The translations under genes and the position numbers were made by a program. The notes below the pieces were generated by a model that was given only the letters and a program-made list of their open reading frames with translations, searched no databases and was not told where the DNA came from. This document shows, piece after piece, positions 55,568-64,000 of a DNA stretch of 64,000 nt (position 1 is its first letter; each line of letters starts with the position of its first letter). The stretch comes from Aliiglaciecola sp. M165 (GTDB taxonomy: Bacteria > Pseudomonadota > Gammaproteobacteria > Enterobacterales > Alteromonadaceae). The stretch spans positions 372,001 through 436,000 of the forward strand of contig NZ_VKKH01000001.1 in the NCBI RefSeq assembly GCF_007197995.1, in the 5' to 3' direction.

Positions 55568-56041
55568 CTATAAGGATTTTAACATGGTTTCCGCATCACT
55601 GACTTCAAAACGACCAGGATCTTCAATATTGATTTTTTTCACCACACCATCCTCGATCAACATGCTGTAACGTACGGAGCGAATACCACCAAAGGTGTCT
55701 GTGTCCATATCCAAACCAATTTTCTGGGTAAAGTCGCCGTTACCGTCGGCCAACATCAATATCTCGTCAGCGTTGTGCTGTTTACCCCATTCTGACATGA
55801 CAAACGCATCGTTTACTGACAAACAAATTATTGTGTCTACACCTTTGGCTTTAATTTTATCTGCCAACGCCACATAGCCTGGTAAATGGGCTTGGGAGCA
55901 GGTTGGCGTAAACGCACCGGGAACTGCAAACATCACAACTTTCTTGTCATTAAACAGGTTGTTTGTATGTAGGTTCTGCATCTCACCATCCACCAGCGCG
56001 GATAATGTGGCTTCTGGCATAGTGGCGCCTTCTGAAATCAT
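55568..56041 (-). CDS. Peroxiredoxin (Prx5 type)
   Basis: 157 residues, cytoplasmic thiol peroxidase reducing H2O2 and organic peroxides. Peroxidatic Cys in VPGAFTPTCSQAHLPGYV (near residue 50) and the Prx5-type SVNDAFVMSEWGKQHNADE. No glutaredoxin fusion. An AAGGA ribosome-binding site precedes the ATG. It lies 16 bp after rsmJ on the same strand and has its own terminator. Confidence 0.94.
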   Translation of the reverse strand: MISEGATMPEATLSALVDGEMQNLHTNNLFNDKKVVMFAVPGAFTPTCSQAHLPGYVALADKIKAKGVDTIICLSVNDAFVMSEWGKQHNADEILMLADGNGDFTQKIGLDMDTDTFGGIRSVRYSMLIEDGVVKKINIEDPGRFEVSDAETMLKSL

Positions 56042-56057
56042 CTGTCATTCCTTATAT

Positions 56058-56831
56058 TTATAGTAATTGGGTAAAATACACGTCAAAACGCAGTTTCTTA
56101 CCCTTTATTTGCATATTTGGTTCTTTACCATCTAAAAAAGGCGCAGATTCTGGACGCTTCACCACCACGCGTTTTGTCGCTAATTTCAGTGCAGGTGCTA
56201 ACAGTTTATCCGCATCTTCATCCGGTCCCAACATCTGCTGGAAGAGACGCATCTCTTTTTTTACCAGTGCAGATTTTTTCCGGTGTGGGAACATTGGATC
56301 TAAATACACTACATCAGGTAGGTTACCTTGCCAATCATTTAGTAGAGTATAGCTAGGTCCATGAAACAACTTCATTCGCTCGGGTAACCACTGGGACAAT
56401 TCTGTTGACTGGCCTGCGCGATTTAAGCCATCCTCTAACAGGGCAGCAACAACAGGTGAGCGTTCTATCATCTCAACATGGCAACCTAAACTAGCCAACA
56501 CAAAAGCATCTTTTCCTAGGCCAGCGGTCGCATCTATAACCGAGGGCGCATACGCGCCCTTAACACCAACAGCTTTAGCAATGGATTCTTTTTTTCCGCC
56601 ACTGTGTAAACGCCTAAAGGTCAACGCATCTGAAGCAAAATCGACAAATACAGCACCTAACTTGGGTTCATCAAGTTGCCGCAATGACAACTGATGGCGC
56701 TCCAAAAACAACACCAAGCCCGATGACATAGAAGGTTCTTTTTTTAACCCCCAATTTTTTTCCAAAGCGGCTGCTTTGGCTTGCAAGTCTGCACTTTGCG
56801 GATCTGCCAATACCAGACTAAGCGTGTCCAT
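56058..56831 (-). CDS. rsmJ: 16S rRNA (guanine-1516-N2)-methyltransferase
   Basis: 257 residues, SAM-dependent methyltransferase. SAM-binding [38 protein letters not shown] and the family motif [19 protein letters not shown]. It methylates 16S rRNA G1516 in the small ribosomal subunit. Its start overlaps the end of recG by 14 bp, so it is translated from the recG mRNA. Confidence 0.94.
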   Translation of the reverse strand: MDTLSLVLADPQSADLQAKAAALEKNWGLKKEPSMSSGLVLFLERHQLSLRQLDEPKLGAVFVDFASDALTFRRLHSGGKKESIAKAVGVKGAYAPSVIDATAGLGKDAFVLASLGCHVEMIERSPVVAALLEDGLNRAGQSTELSQWLPERMKLFHGPSYTLLNDWQGNLPDVVYLDPMFPHRKKSALVKKEMRLFQQMLGPDEDADKLLAPALKLATKRVVVKRPESAPFLDGKEPNMQIKGKKLRFDVYFTQLL

Positions 56832-58893
56832 AACGCTCCTTGTGACCTAACCAGCGGTTAATAATAGCTTGTGACTGTGCAGGGTAATTTTCCCACATGT
56901 GATTGGCAATGTTTTGCACTTGAGGAATGAGATGTGCGTCGCGGACTAGGTCAGCAATACGCATGTCTGCTAAGCCGGTTTGTTTGGTGCCGAGCAATTC
57001 CCCCGGTCCACGAATCTCTAAGTCTTGCTGCGCGATATAAAAACCATCGTGTGACTCACGTAACACACTTAGTCGTTTGCTGGCCGTTTTTGAAAGCGGG
57101 CTTTGATACATCAACACACAGTGACTTTCGACTGAGCCTCGCCCGACACGACCTCTGAGTTGATGAAGCTGAGCAAGCCCTAAACGTTCAGGATTTTCGA
57201 TAATCATCAAACTCGCATTTGGAACATCTACGCCTACCTCTATGACCGTGGTAGCCACTAATAAATCCAAATTACCTTGTTTAAACTCATCCATCATTTG
57301 CTGTTTTTCTGCTGACTTTAAACGGCCATGAACCAGCCCAACTGATAACTCAGGTAGTGCTGTGCGAAGCGCAATTGCGGTGTCCTCAGCAGCCTGACAT
57401 TGCAATACTTCAGACTCATCTATTAGTGTACAGACCCAATAGGTTTGACGTTTGTCTTCAATCGCGGCACGGCGCACTCGCTCAATCACCTCTCCTCTGC
57501 GGGTATCAGGCAATACAACAGTCGTAACAGGTGTTCGCCCGGGCGGTAATTCATCGATAATCGATGTATCTAAATCTGCATAAGCTGTCATTGCCAAGGT
57601 TCTGGGGATGGGCGTAGCGGTCATAATCAGCTGATGTGGAAATGCCCCTTGTTGTTCGCCTTTTTCACGCAGAGCGAGTCTTTGGTGCACACCAAATCTG
57701 TGCTGTTCATCAACGATCACCAATGCCAAATTATGATACTGCACGGCTTCTTGAAACACCGCATGGGTGCCAATCAATAGATCGATTTGTCCGGTTTTTA
57801 GCTCTTCAAGTACGGCATCTCGTGCCTTGCCTTTCAGTTTGCCCGCTAACCAGCCAATTCGAATATTTAGTGGCGTGAGCCATTGACTGAAGTTGTTTGC
57901 ATGCTGTTCTGCCAGTAATTCTGTTGGTGCCATCATGACTGCTTGAAATCCCGCGCCTATGGCCGACAGCGCGGCGAGTGCTGCGACTAAGGTTTTACCG
58001 GACCCCACATCACCTTGCACCAAACGCATCATTGGAGAGGGCTGTTGCATGTCGAACTGGATTTCTTCAACAACACGCTGTTGTGCACCTGTGGGCTGAA
58101 AAGGCAAGGTTTCCAAGAATCGTTTTATGAGGATATTGTCGGGCTTTATTGCTGTTGTTTGTTGGCGCTTACTTTGATGACGAACTTTTAAAACACTGAG
58201 ATGGTGTGCCAAAAGCTCCTCAATGATTAATCGGTTTTGTGCAGGATGTTGCCCTTCTTCCAACGACGATAGCACAATATCGGGTGGCGGCCGATGCACT
58301 AACTTTAAAGCATCTGACAAACTAATTTGGTTGGCATATAGTTTTTCTGGCAACAGCTCTGCCAATCCACCATTTTTCAGCGATTTAAGCGCCTGTTCAG
58401 TCAAATTTCTTAAAGTGATTTGTTTGATGCCTTCGGTCGTTGGGTAAACAGGTGTCAGAGACTCCTCTAATTGAGCAATTCCATTATCTTTAATCACTTT
58501 ATATTCAGGGTGCATCATTTCCAGCCCATGCTTTCCAGCGCGCACCTCGCCAAACGCGCGGATCTTTGCGCCGATCTCCAGACTGTTTTTCTGCGCAGCT
58601 GAAAAATGGAAAAAACGCATGGTCAAGGTCGAAGATTTATCACTGACCCGAACCACTAGCATTCTTTTGCGCCCAAATTGCACATCACACGACATGACTT
58701 CACCCTCAATACTTGCATGTAAAAAAGGTTGCAGGTCTGCGATAGGGTAAATGCGAGTTCGATCTTCATAACGAGAGGGTAAGTGGAAGAGAAGATCTTG
58801 AACCGTAGCCAACCCGAGCTTTAATAATTTTTCGGCAACTTTACCGCCAACACCTTTAAGTTCGGTGAGCGAAGTTTGGGCAAGTAATTGCAT
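56818..58893 (-). CDS. recG: ATP-dependent DNA helicase RecG
   Basis: 691 residues, the normal length. The N-terminal wedge/OB domain (about 1-200) is followed by helicase lobes: Walker [19 protein letters not shown] box [15 protein letters not shown], motif [30 protein letters not shown] and [15 protein letters not shown]. It regresses stalled forks and branch-migrates Holliday junctions. It follows the spoT-trmH block as in other gammaproteobacteria, but here two peroxiredoxin-like genes and a repeat array are inserted between trmH and recG. Confidence 0.97.
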   Translation of the reverse strand: MQLLAQTSLTELKGVGGKVAEKLLKLGLATVQDLLFHLPSRYEDRTRIYPIADLQPFLHASIEGEVMSCDVQFGRKRMLVVRVSDKSSTLTMRFFHFSAAQKNSLEIGAKIRAFGEVRAGKHGLEMMHPEYKVIKDNGIAQLEESLTPVYPTTEGIKQITLRNLTEQALKSLKNGGLAELLPEKLYANQISLSDALKLVHRPPPDIVLSSLEEGQHPAQNRLIIEELLAHHLSVLKVRHQSKRQQTTAIKPDNILIKRFLETLPFQPTGAQQRVVEEIQFDMQQPSPMMRLVQGDVGSGKTLVAALAALSAIGAGFQAVMMAPTELLAEQHANNFSQWLTPLNIRIGWLAGKLKGKARDAVLEELKTGQIDLLIGTHAVFQEAVQYHNLALVIVDEQHRFGVHQRLALREKGEQQGAFPHQLIMTATPIPRTLAMTAYADLDTSIIDELPPGRTPVTTVVLPDTRRGEVIERVRRAAIEDKRQTYWVCTLIDESEVLQCQAAEDTAIALRTALPELSVGLVHGRLKSAEKQQMMDEFKQGNLDLLVATTVIEVGVDVPNASLMIIENPERLGLAQLHQLRGRVGRGSVESHCVLMYQSPLSKTASKRLSVLRESHDGFYIAQQDLEIRGPGELLGTKQTGLADMRIADLVRDAHLIPQVQNIANHMWENYPAQSQAIINRWLGHKERYGHA

Positions 58894-58921
58894 TACGTCC
58901 TTGAGTCGTTGGTATGGAAGA

Positions 58922-59587
58922 TTATTTGGCTACACGAGCAGCATAATACAATAACTGCGGCTCTATTCTTACTTTATAGTTTGGATTGGCATATTGAAAT
59001 TTGATTAACCCGGTGTTGTCGACAATAAATGCCGAAGGTACTGGCAATGCCCGGCGACTCGTCCCTTCAACCGTAACAAGTTCTGCGCCCAGCTCGGACT
59101 GATATTTTTGCACCGTACTTTCTGGTAGATAATACGCAAGACCAAATGCACGGGTCGCGACTAACTTGCTGTCGGACAAGCGCACAACATCGAATTCAGA
59201 GCTGGTCTGCTGCTCTTTTAAGCGCTTTGGGGAATCTGGTGATATAACAACGATTTGATAACCTAGGTCGAGAATCTGCTGCTCTACTTCTATTAAGCCA
59301 GCCATTTGCCGGTTGCAATATGGACACCAGCCACCTCGATAAAAGAGGATGACACTAGGCCGGCTTTCAACGATGTCTAATAGTCTAATGTCTTTGCCAA
59401 ATGCGGTTTGTACAATGACATCCGGTACAAATTGACCGTTTAAAAGTGGGGAAATATGTTCAGGGGATTCGTTAACACGAGTCCGGTCAAATGCCAATGC
59501 ACTAGCACAAACCGCTAACGTGCACAGCGTTATTAAAAACAACCTCAATAATAGCTTTTTAACATTTGAATAGACTGAGACGAGCAT
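58922..59587 (-). CDS. Secreted peroxiredoxin-like (AhpC/TSA) protein, paralogue 1
   Basis: About 221 residues with an N-terminal signal/anchor (LRLFLITLCTLAVCASALAF). The thioredoxin-fold domain has SVILFYRGGWCPYCNRQMAG, a C-x-x-C site at the redox position, and FIVDNTGLIKFQYANPNYKV near the end. Likely a periplasmic thiol peroxidase or disulfide reductase. The ATG at 59587 is preferred over an upstream start at 59656 because it gives a proper signal peptide. It is about half identical by eye to the next gene, so a tandem duplication. Confidence 0.85.
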   Translation of the reverse strand: MLVSVYSNVKKLLLRLFLITLCTLAVCASALAFDRTRVNESPEHISPLLNGQFVPDVIVQTAFGKDIRLLDIVESRPSVILFYRGGWCPYCNRQMAGLIEVEQQILDLGYQIVVISPDSPKRLKEQQTSSEFDVVRLSDSKLVATRAFGLAYYLPESTVQKYQSELGAELVTVEGTSRRALPVPSAFIVDNTGLIKFQYANPNYKVRIEPQLLYYAARVAK

Positions 59588-59611
59588 GTCAGTTCCCACT
59601 TTGATAGTGTT

Positions 59612-59664
59612 ATTAGGGTGTGCAATAAACCTTGTACGGCATAAAATGTTCTGCACACCCTAAT
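59612..59664. repeat. 13-bp perfect inverted repeat between the peroxiredoxin-like paralogues
   Basis: ATTAGGGTGTGCA (59612-59624) and TGCACACCCTAAT (59652-59664) are exact complements 27 bp apart, just upstream of paralogue 1. It may be a regulator site pair or a transcript-end structure of paralogue 2; no T run is seen. Confidence 0.7.
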
Positions 59665-59750
59665 GTTTACCAAGAATCGGGGCAATTGCCAACTAATTCA
59701 CTCAATCGACCCAATGCCGAATGCTAATTAGGTTGAAGTTGTATAAAGCC

Positions 59751-60380
59751 TCACAGACTAAGTTTGGCTGCCTGAAGCAATAGCTCAACGGAAGGCCGCA
59801 CCTTGTAATTAGGGTTCACATAATTAAATTTAATCAAACCGGTTTTATCAGCAATGAACATTGCTGGGGCGGGTAGCACTGCTCTGTCGCTGCCTGCTTC
59901 GTCGGTCAATTGGATATTCCATTTCGATTTGTACCGATCCTTAGTTTCTGCAGGTACATAAAATCCAACGCCAAATCCTCGAATGACGTCAAGACTCTCA
60001 TCAGATAATAACTGCACAGCAAATTCAGTCTCCAATTTCTGTTCCTGAAGTTTGGCTGGAGACTCAGGAGAAATAGCAAGTACTTGATAGCCCATGTCTA
60101 TAAGCTCTTGCTCAATGTCTTTCAATCCGGCAAGTTGACGATTGCAATAAGGACACCAACCACCGCGGTAAAACAAAATGATAGAAGGCTTTTGCATGAT
60201 CATGGCTTGCAAACTTACTGGTGCGCCATCGGCAGTGCGCAATGTGCCTTTAGGCACCATCTGTCCGTTAAGAAGCGGCGTAACATCTTCAGCCGAGTCG
60301 GCAATTTGAGTGCGATCCAAAGCAAAAGATTGAAAAGATAAAATGACCAGCAGTGTTGCCAGTGTGTGAAATATATGCAT
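59751..60380 (-). CDS. Secreted peroxiredoxin-like (AhpC/TSA) protein, paralogue 2
   Basis: 209 residues with a signal peptide (about 1-20, SFQSFA) and the same thioredoxin-fold layout as its neighbour: SIILFYRGGWCPYCNRQLAG and FIADKTGLIKFNYVNPNYKV. Both keep the C-x-x-C. The gene precedes paralogue 1 on the same strand with a 163-bp gap that contains an inverted repeat. A ribosome-binding AGGA lies upstream of the ATG. Confidence 0.86.
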   Translation of the reverse strand: MHIFHTLATLLVILSFQSFALDRTQIADSAEDVTPLLNGQMVPKGTLRTADGAPVSLQAMIMQKPSIILFYRGGWCPYCNRQLAGLKDIEQELIDMGYQVLAISPESPAKLQEQKLETEFAVQLLSDESLDVIRGFGVGFYVPAETKDRYKSKWNIQLTDEAGSDRAVLPAPAMFIADKTGLIKFNYVNPNYKVRPSVELLLQAAKLSL

Positions 60381-60498
60381 GTAGAAATCCTGGATTTTTA
60401 GATAGTTGGCGACCTAGACCTTGCAGAGTGCATTTTGATTTCACTTTATTACTAATATTTCAGAATTCTATGTCTTTCCAGTACTGATTCTATTCCCA

Positions 60499-60619
60499 CG
60501 TCATTCCGCAGATGCTCTTTATGCGGAATCTCTTACTAAAGGGCGCAATTCCTTGAGTTGGGCGGTGGAGGTCAGAGATCCCCCACTGCGTGCGCGACAA
60601 AGAGCACTCGGGGATGACG
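60499..60619. repeat. Array copy 1 (long form)
   Basis: 121 bp. Left hairpin ATTCCGCA...TGCGGAAT, right part ATCCCCCACTGCGTGCGCG then GAGCACTCGGGGATGACG. Confidence 0.88.
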
Positions 60620-60661
60620 TTGTTAATGGTTTAGATGACGGGTTTGATGTTCCTTCTACCA

Positions 60662-60769
60662 CGTCATTCCTCAGATGCTCTTTATGCGGAATCTCTTACT
60701 ACGGAGTGCAGTCCTTAACGCTCGTCGGAATAGGTCAGAGATCCCCGAAAAGAGCACTCGGGGATGACG
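60662..60769. repeat. Array copy 2 (short form)
   Basis: 108 bp. One change (CCTCAG for CCGCAG) breaks a pair in the left hairpin; the right part is ATCCCCGAAAAGAGCACTCG. Confidence 0.88.
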
Positions 60770-60810
60770 TTGTTAAAGGTTTGATGACGGGTTTGATGTA
60801 CCTTCTACCA

Positions 60811-60918
60811 CGTCATTCCGCAGATGTTCTTTATGCGGAATCTCTTACTACAGAGTGCAGTCCTTAACGCTCGTCGGAATAGGTAAAAGATCCCCGAAAA
60901 GAGCACTCGGGGATGACG
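60811..60918. repeat. Array copy 3 (short form)
   Basis: 108 bp, nearly identical to copy 2, including the segment GAGTGCAGTCCTTAACGCTC, so a recent duplication. Confidence 0.88.
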
Positions 60919-60960
60919 TTGTTAAAGGTTTGGATAACGGGGTTGACGTTCCTTTTACCA

Positions 60961-61079
60961 CGTCATTCCGCAGATGCTCTTTATGCGGAATCTCTTACTA
61001 CAGAGTGCAGTCCTTAATGCTCGTCGGAATAGGTAAAAGATCCCCCACTCCGCACGCGACAAAGAGCACTCGGGGATGA
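60961..61079. repeat. Array copy 4 (long form, end truncated)
   Basis: 119 bp. It resembles copy 1 in its right part but ends GGGGATGA instead of GGGGATGACG, 2 bp before the trmH stop codon (minus strand). It could supply a transcript-end hairpin to trmH. Confidence 0.85.
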
Positions 61080-61081
61080 AT

Positions 61082-61762
61082 TTATTTATGCTGAATCGCG
61101 TGCCACCAATCTTCATCTGCGACAATCTGACCGTTTTCATCGATTTGAGGATAAGGCAGGTTTTTGCGGTCGCACATGTGTCTGAATTTTGGGTAGCCCC
61201 CTTCAAATAACATTTTCTGACAGGCTGCTTCGTCGAGTTGCTGTTGATCATACATACCGGCGATCTCCCGCTGACGTTGTGCTTCATAAAGCACTAAGGC
61301 TGCTGCAACACTGACGTTCAATGATTGCACCATGCCAACCATTGGAATAACAATATCTTGGTCAGCTAATTCAATGGCTTGCTCCGTAGCGCCATGCTTT
61401 TCTTGGCCTAAAATTATCGCAGTTGGCTTGGTATAATCGATTTCACGAAAATCGACCGCCTCATCGGATAAATGCGTGACAAGCACCTGCATATTTTGTG
61501 CTTTCAAATGAAACACCGCTTGAGAAATATCCTTATGGGTTTTCATATATACCCAGTTTTGGCTACCCATCGCGGTCCCGCCGCGCAATCGTTCGGTTTC
61601 ATCGTCCCACACAGCATGTACCTGGTGAACACCAACGGCATCGCAGCTACGCACTACTGCCGAAACATTATGAGACTTATGCACTTGCTCCATGAGTACA
61701 GTAAGACTGGTTTGGCGCTTACTCAAAATTTGACGGATTTTGGCGTAACGTTCAGGCGACAC
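61082..61762 (-). CDS. trmH: tRNA (guanosine-18-2'-O)-methyltransferase
   Basis: 226 residues, SPOUT-class methyltransferase adding 2'-O-methyl to G18 of tRNA. The N-terminus SPERYAKIRQILSKRQTSLT and MEQVHKSHNVSAVVRSCDAV are typical. The SAM-knot motifs are ILGQEKHGATEQAI and VIPMVGMVQSLNVSVAAALV. The start is GTG at 61762 preceded by AGAGG. It follows ridA and spoT as in the classical spoT-trmH order. Confidence 0.95.
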   Translation of the reverse strand: MSPERYAKIRQILSKRQTSLTVLMEQVHKSHNVSAVVRSCDAVGVHQVHAVWDDETERLRGGTAMGSQNWVYMKTHKDISQAVFHLKAQNMQVLVTHLSDEAVDFREIDYTKPTAIILGQEKHGATEQAIELADQDIVIPMVGMVQSLNVSVAAALVLYEAQRQREIAGMYDQQQLDEAACQKMLFEGGYPKFRHMCDRKNLPYPQIDENGQIVADEDWWHAIQHK

Positions 61763-61792
61763 AGCTTAAACCTCTGGATTGAAGCCTAACTA

Positions 61793-62179
61793 TCATTCAG
61801 GCAATTCCATCACGCCGTCAATTTCAATTTGAGCACCTTTTGGCAACGCTTTGACACCAATCGCTGCTCTTGCTGGGTAAGGTTGCTTGAAATAATCACT
61901 CATGATTTCGTTTACAGTCGCGAAATTCGACAGATCGGTTAAGAAGATATTAACTTTAACCAAATCATTGGTACCACCACCAGCGGCTTCGCAAACAGCT
62001 GTCACATTTTTAAATACTTGTACTGCTTGCTCGGTAAAATCTTCCGAAACCATTTCCATCGTTTCAGGAACCAACGGGATTTGCCCTGACAGGTAAACGG
62101 TTGTGCCTGATTTAACAGCTTGGCTGTAAGTACCAATAGCTTGTGGGGCCCGGTCGGTATGAATAACGGACTTTGACAT
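61793..62179 (-). CDS. ridA: RidA-family enamine/imine deaminase
   Basis: 128 residues, YjgF/YER057c/UK114 fold; hydrolyses reactive 2-aminoacrylate and related imines made by PLP enzymes. Signature features: [20 protein letters not shown], catalytic Arg in [25 protein letters not shown] ribosome-binding site before the ATG. It lies 11 bp after spoT and 30 bp before trmH, so cotranscribed with them. Confidence 0.95.
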   Translation of the reverse strand: MSKSVIHTDRAPQAIGTYSQAVKSGTTVYLSGQIPLVPETMEMVSEDFTEQAVQVFKNVTAVCEAAGGGTNDLVKVNIFLTDLSNFATVNEIMSDYFKQPYPARAAIGVKALPKGAQIEIDGVMELPE

Positions 62180-62190
62180 AATGAATTATC

Positions 62191-63999
62191 CTAATTTTGT
62201 CTGTTTTTACTGTGGCGAGAGACTTTTTGAACTTCTGGCATCGATCTTATCTTGCGCATGACCTTGGCAAGGTGAACTCGATTTTTGGTCGTCAATTCAA
62301 TGTCGATGTAATAAACGTTACTTTCTTTTTCTTCGGTTTGTAGGCCGATTATATTTGAATCGCAGGATGCTACCGCATTGGTTAATGTCGCCAGCGTACC
62401 CTGATGATTAATCAATTCTATTCTCACTGACGCTTTAAACTCTCCCTGGGCTTCGCTATCCCATTGCATCGGCAAAACTCGTTGAGGCTCTTCTTTGCTC
62501 AATTTGCGAATATTGCTACAACCCACTTGGTGGATAACCATGCCGCGACCTGGGCTCAAAATTGCGATAATTTCATCATCTGGGATCGGATAACAACATC
62601 TTGGATAGGTCACCAATAAGCCTTCCGTGCCTTTAATCGCCACATTGCGATTCTTATCAGGCAATTCTTCTGATTCGCCGAGTAGCCGACGGGCGACAAT
62701 GGCACTCAATTCGTTTCCTAAGCCAATATCAGAGAGTAGTTCATCAAAGGTGTTGTGTTTAGTTTCGGCGACAACGCGGTCTTTATCTTGTTGCGAGATG
62801 TCGTCAAGTTTAACCGCCCCCAAAGCATGGCGCAGCAGGCGATTTCCCATGCTGACAGCTTCTTCTGAGTGCTGCCGTTTAAGATAATGACGAATATTCG
62901 CTCTGGCTCTGGCGCTCACCACAAAGTTGAGCCAGTTGGCATTAGGTTTAGCTCGAGGAGAGGTAATAATTTCTACCGTTTGGCCATTTTCCAAAGGTCT
63001 GTTCAAAGAATAGTTTCGCCTTTCTACACGCACCCCAACACATGAATTTCCCACATCGGTATGCACTGCGTAGGCAAAATCGACGGGCGTCGCTCCCATC
63101 GGCAGCTCGATGATCCGGCCATCTGGGGTAAATACGTAAATTTCATCAGGAAAAAGGTCGGTTTTAACATTTTCAATAAATTCGAAAGATGAGCTGGCGC
63201 TTTGTTGTAATTCTAACAGGGACTGCATCCATTTCCGTGCTCGTACTTGCGCCGTAGTGCCTTGTTTTGACTCGCCATCATCTTTGTACAACCAATGCGC
63301 AGCAACACCTTTGTCGGCCATTTGGTCCATTTCATGGGTACGAATTTGAATCTCAACAGGAATGCCATGAGGACCAATTAACGAAGTGTGCAATGATTGA
63401 TAACCATTGGTTCGAGGAATTGCCACATAGTCTTTAAAGCGCCCTTCAATAGGCTTATACAACGCATGCATGGCACCCAAGGCACGGTAACAACTGTCAA
63501 CAGAATCCACGATCACGCGAAACGCGTAGATGTCCATGACTTCATTGAACATCAGCTCTTTGTTCTTCATTTTTCGATAAATGGAGTAGAGGTGTTTTTC
63601 ACGGCCAACCACTTCAGCTTCGATATTATTTGCGGCCAAACGGGTTTCGACTTCTTTGCGGGTATTTTCGATGATTTCCTTTCGATTGCCCCTGGCCTGT
63701 TTCACCGCACCTTTTAACGCCCGATGACGCATGGGATACATCGCCTGAAACCCCAGATCTTCCAATTCGTTTTTAATGTCGTGAATACCTAAACGGTGGG
63801 CAATTGGAGCGTAAATCTCTAAGGTCTCTCGTGCAATACGTCGACGTTTTTCTGGGCGCAGTGACCCTAGGGTTCGCATGTTATGAGTGCGATCGGCCAA
63901 TTTGATCAGGATAACTCGAATATCCTGCACCATCGCCATCATCATTTTTCGGAAATTTTCGGCCTGAGCTTCTTGTTTACTGCTAAATTGAATTTTGTC
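62191..63999 (-). CDS. spoT: Bifunctional (p)ppGpp synthetase/hydrolase SpoT, 3' part (5' end outside window)
   Basis: The C-terminal ~602 residues; the frame is open to the right edge, and the ATG at 63945 is internal. Visible: end of the HD hydrolase domain (MVQDIRVILIKLADRTHNMR), synthetase domain (RFKDYVAIPRTNGYQSLHTS), TGS (IYVFTPDGRIIELPMGATPV), the CC/zinc-finger region with YPRCCYPIPDDEII and HQVGCSNI, and a C-terminal ACT domain. The hydrolase-region sequence marks it as SpoT rather than RelA. It controls the stringent-response alarmone. First of the spoT-ridA-trmH genes. Confidence 0.96.
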   Translation of the reverse strand, partial: DKIQFSSKQEAQAENFRKMMMAMVQDIRVILIKLADRTHNMRTLGSLRPEKRRRIARETLEIYAPIAHRLGIHDIKNELEDLGFQAMYPMRHRALKGAVKQARGNRKEIIENTRKEVETRLAANNIEAEVVGREKHLYSIYRKMKNKELMFNEVMDIYAFRVIVDSVDSCYRALGAMHALYKPIEGRFKDYVAIPRTNGYQSLHTSLIGPHGIPVEIQIRTHEMDQMADKGVAAHWLYKDDGESKQGTTAQVRARKWMQSLLELQQSASSSFEFIENVKTDLFPDEIYVFTPDGRIIELPMGATPVDFAYAVHTDVGNSCVGVRVERRNYSLNRPLENGQTVEIITSPRAKPNANWLNFVVSARARANIRHYLKRQHSEEAVSMGNRLLRHALGAVKLDDISQQDKDRVVAETKHNTFDELLSDIGLGNELSAIVARRLLGESEELPDKNRNVAIKGTEGLLVTYPRCCYPIPDDEIIAILSPGRGMVIHQVGCSNIRKLSKEEPQRVLPMQWDSEAQGEFKASVRIELINHQGTLATLTNAVASCDSNIIGLQTEEKESNVYYIDIELTTKNRVHLAKVMRKIRSMPEVQKVSRHSKNRQN

Positions 64000-64000
64000 G

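Larger units (their letters stand above)
60499..61079. repeat. Tandem array of four palindromic MITE/BIME-like elements
   Basis: Four copies of a 108-121-bp element, separated by ~42-bp conserved spacers (TTGTTAAAGG...CTACCA). Element ends form imperfect terminal inverted repeats: CGTCATTCCGCAGATGCTCT at the left and the complement-like AGAGCACTCGGGGATGACG at the right. Periods are 163, 149 and 150 bp. Outer copies 1 and 4 carry a longer right part (cccactgcgtgcgcgac type), inner copies 2 and 3 a short one. Small plus-strand ORFs here are by-products of the repeat. Confidence 0.92.

Noticed and set aside
60553-61079. Two overlapping plus-strand ORFs with repeated SLTLVGIG-type peptides
   Set aside because: They are translations of the tandem palindromic repeats; the peptide repeats mirror the DNA repeats, and no ribosome-binding site is present.
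60499-61079. CRISPR array
   Set aside because: Repeats are over 100 bp, palindromic, only four, and the spacers are nearly identical; no cas genes are nearby.

Overview
The window reads as a chromosomal segment of a marine gammaproteobacterium, most likely an Alteromonadaceae member (Glaciecola/Paraglaciecola/Aliiglaciecola type). The evidence is the order spoT-ridA-trmH-recG, moderate AT-rich coding, many RND pumps, and surface lipoproteins of the kind common there. This is inferred from gene content; no species can be named from the sequence alone. No rRNA, tRNA, transposase, prophage or CRISPR was seen.

Layout. 1-7.8 kb: truncated recQ, a glutathione transferase, a small cytochrome c, selO with a coupled small gene, a 7TM-PAS-GGDEF-EAL protein and ribA. 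7.8-12.1 kb: a MexAB/AcrAB-type pump, adaptor first, with no outer-membrane gene. 12.4-18.9 kb: an isoquinoline 1-oxidoreductase-like molybdenum hydroxylase pair, a membrane-anchored AraC regulator, an esterase-fold protein lacking its nucleophile and a DUF3300 protein. 19-26.6 kb: a receiver/TPR protein, a kynurenine-pathway cluster (TDO and kynureninase-like) with a divergent Lrp-type regulator, an ATP-grasp enzyme, a lipoprotein and membrane protein of unknown function, and a secreted DsrE-like protein. 27-37.9 kb: a second RND pump, then convergently a Cus-type copper/silver efflux operon with a Cys/His-rich small protein. 38-41.3 kb: a periplasmic solute-binding-like protein and a large Ig-like lipoprotein.

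41.4-54.2 kb is the most distinctive part. A five-gene operon holds an HlyD-like adaptor, an ABC ATPase, a duplicated MacB/FtsX (ADOP-like) permease, a sigma-54 response regulator and a histidine kinase. It is preceded by a good match to a sigma-54 promoter and by a 16-bp-arm palindrome, suggesting self-activation. Next to it is an ECF sigma factor/Ser-Thr kinase-TPR pair. Divergent from that pair is a lipoprotein in which long Gly-rich tracts interrupt beta-helix-like rungs.

54.3-64 kb is mostly housekeeping: a BaiN/HI0933-like flavoprotein, peroxiredoxin, rsmJ, recG, two paralogous peroxiredoxin-like secreted proteins, trmH, ridA and a truncated spoT. Between the paralogues and trmH lies a tandem array of four palindromic (MITE/BIME-like) elements with a period near 150 bp.
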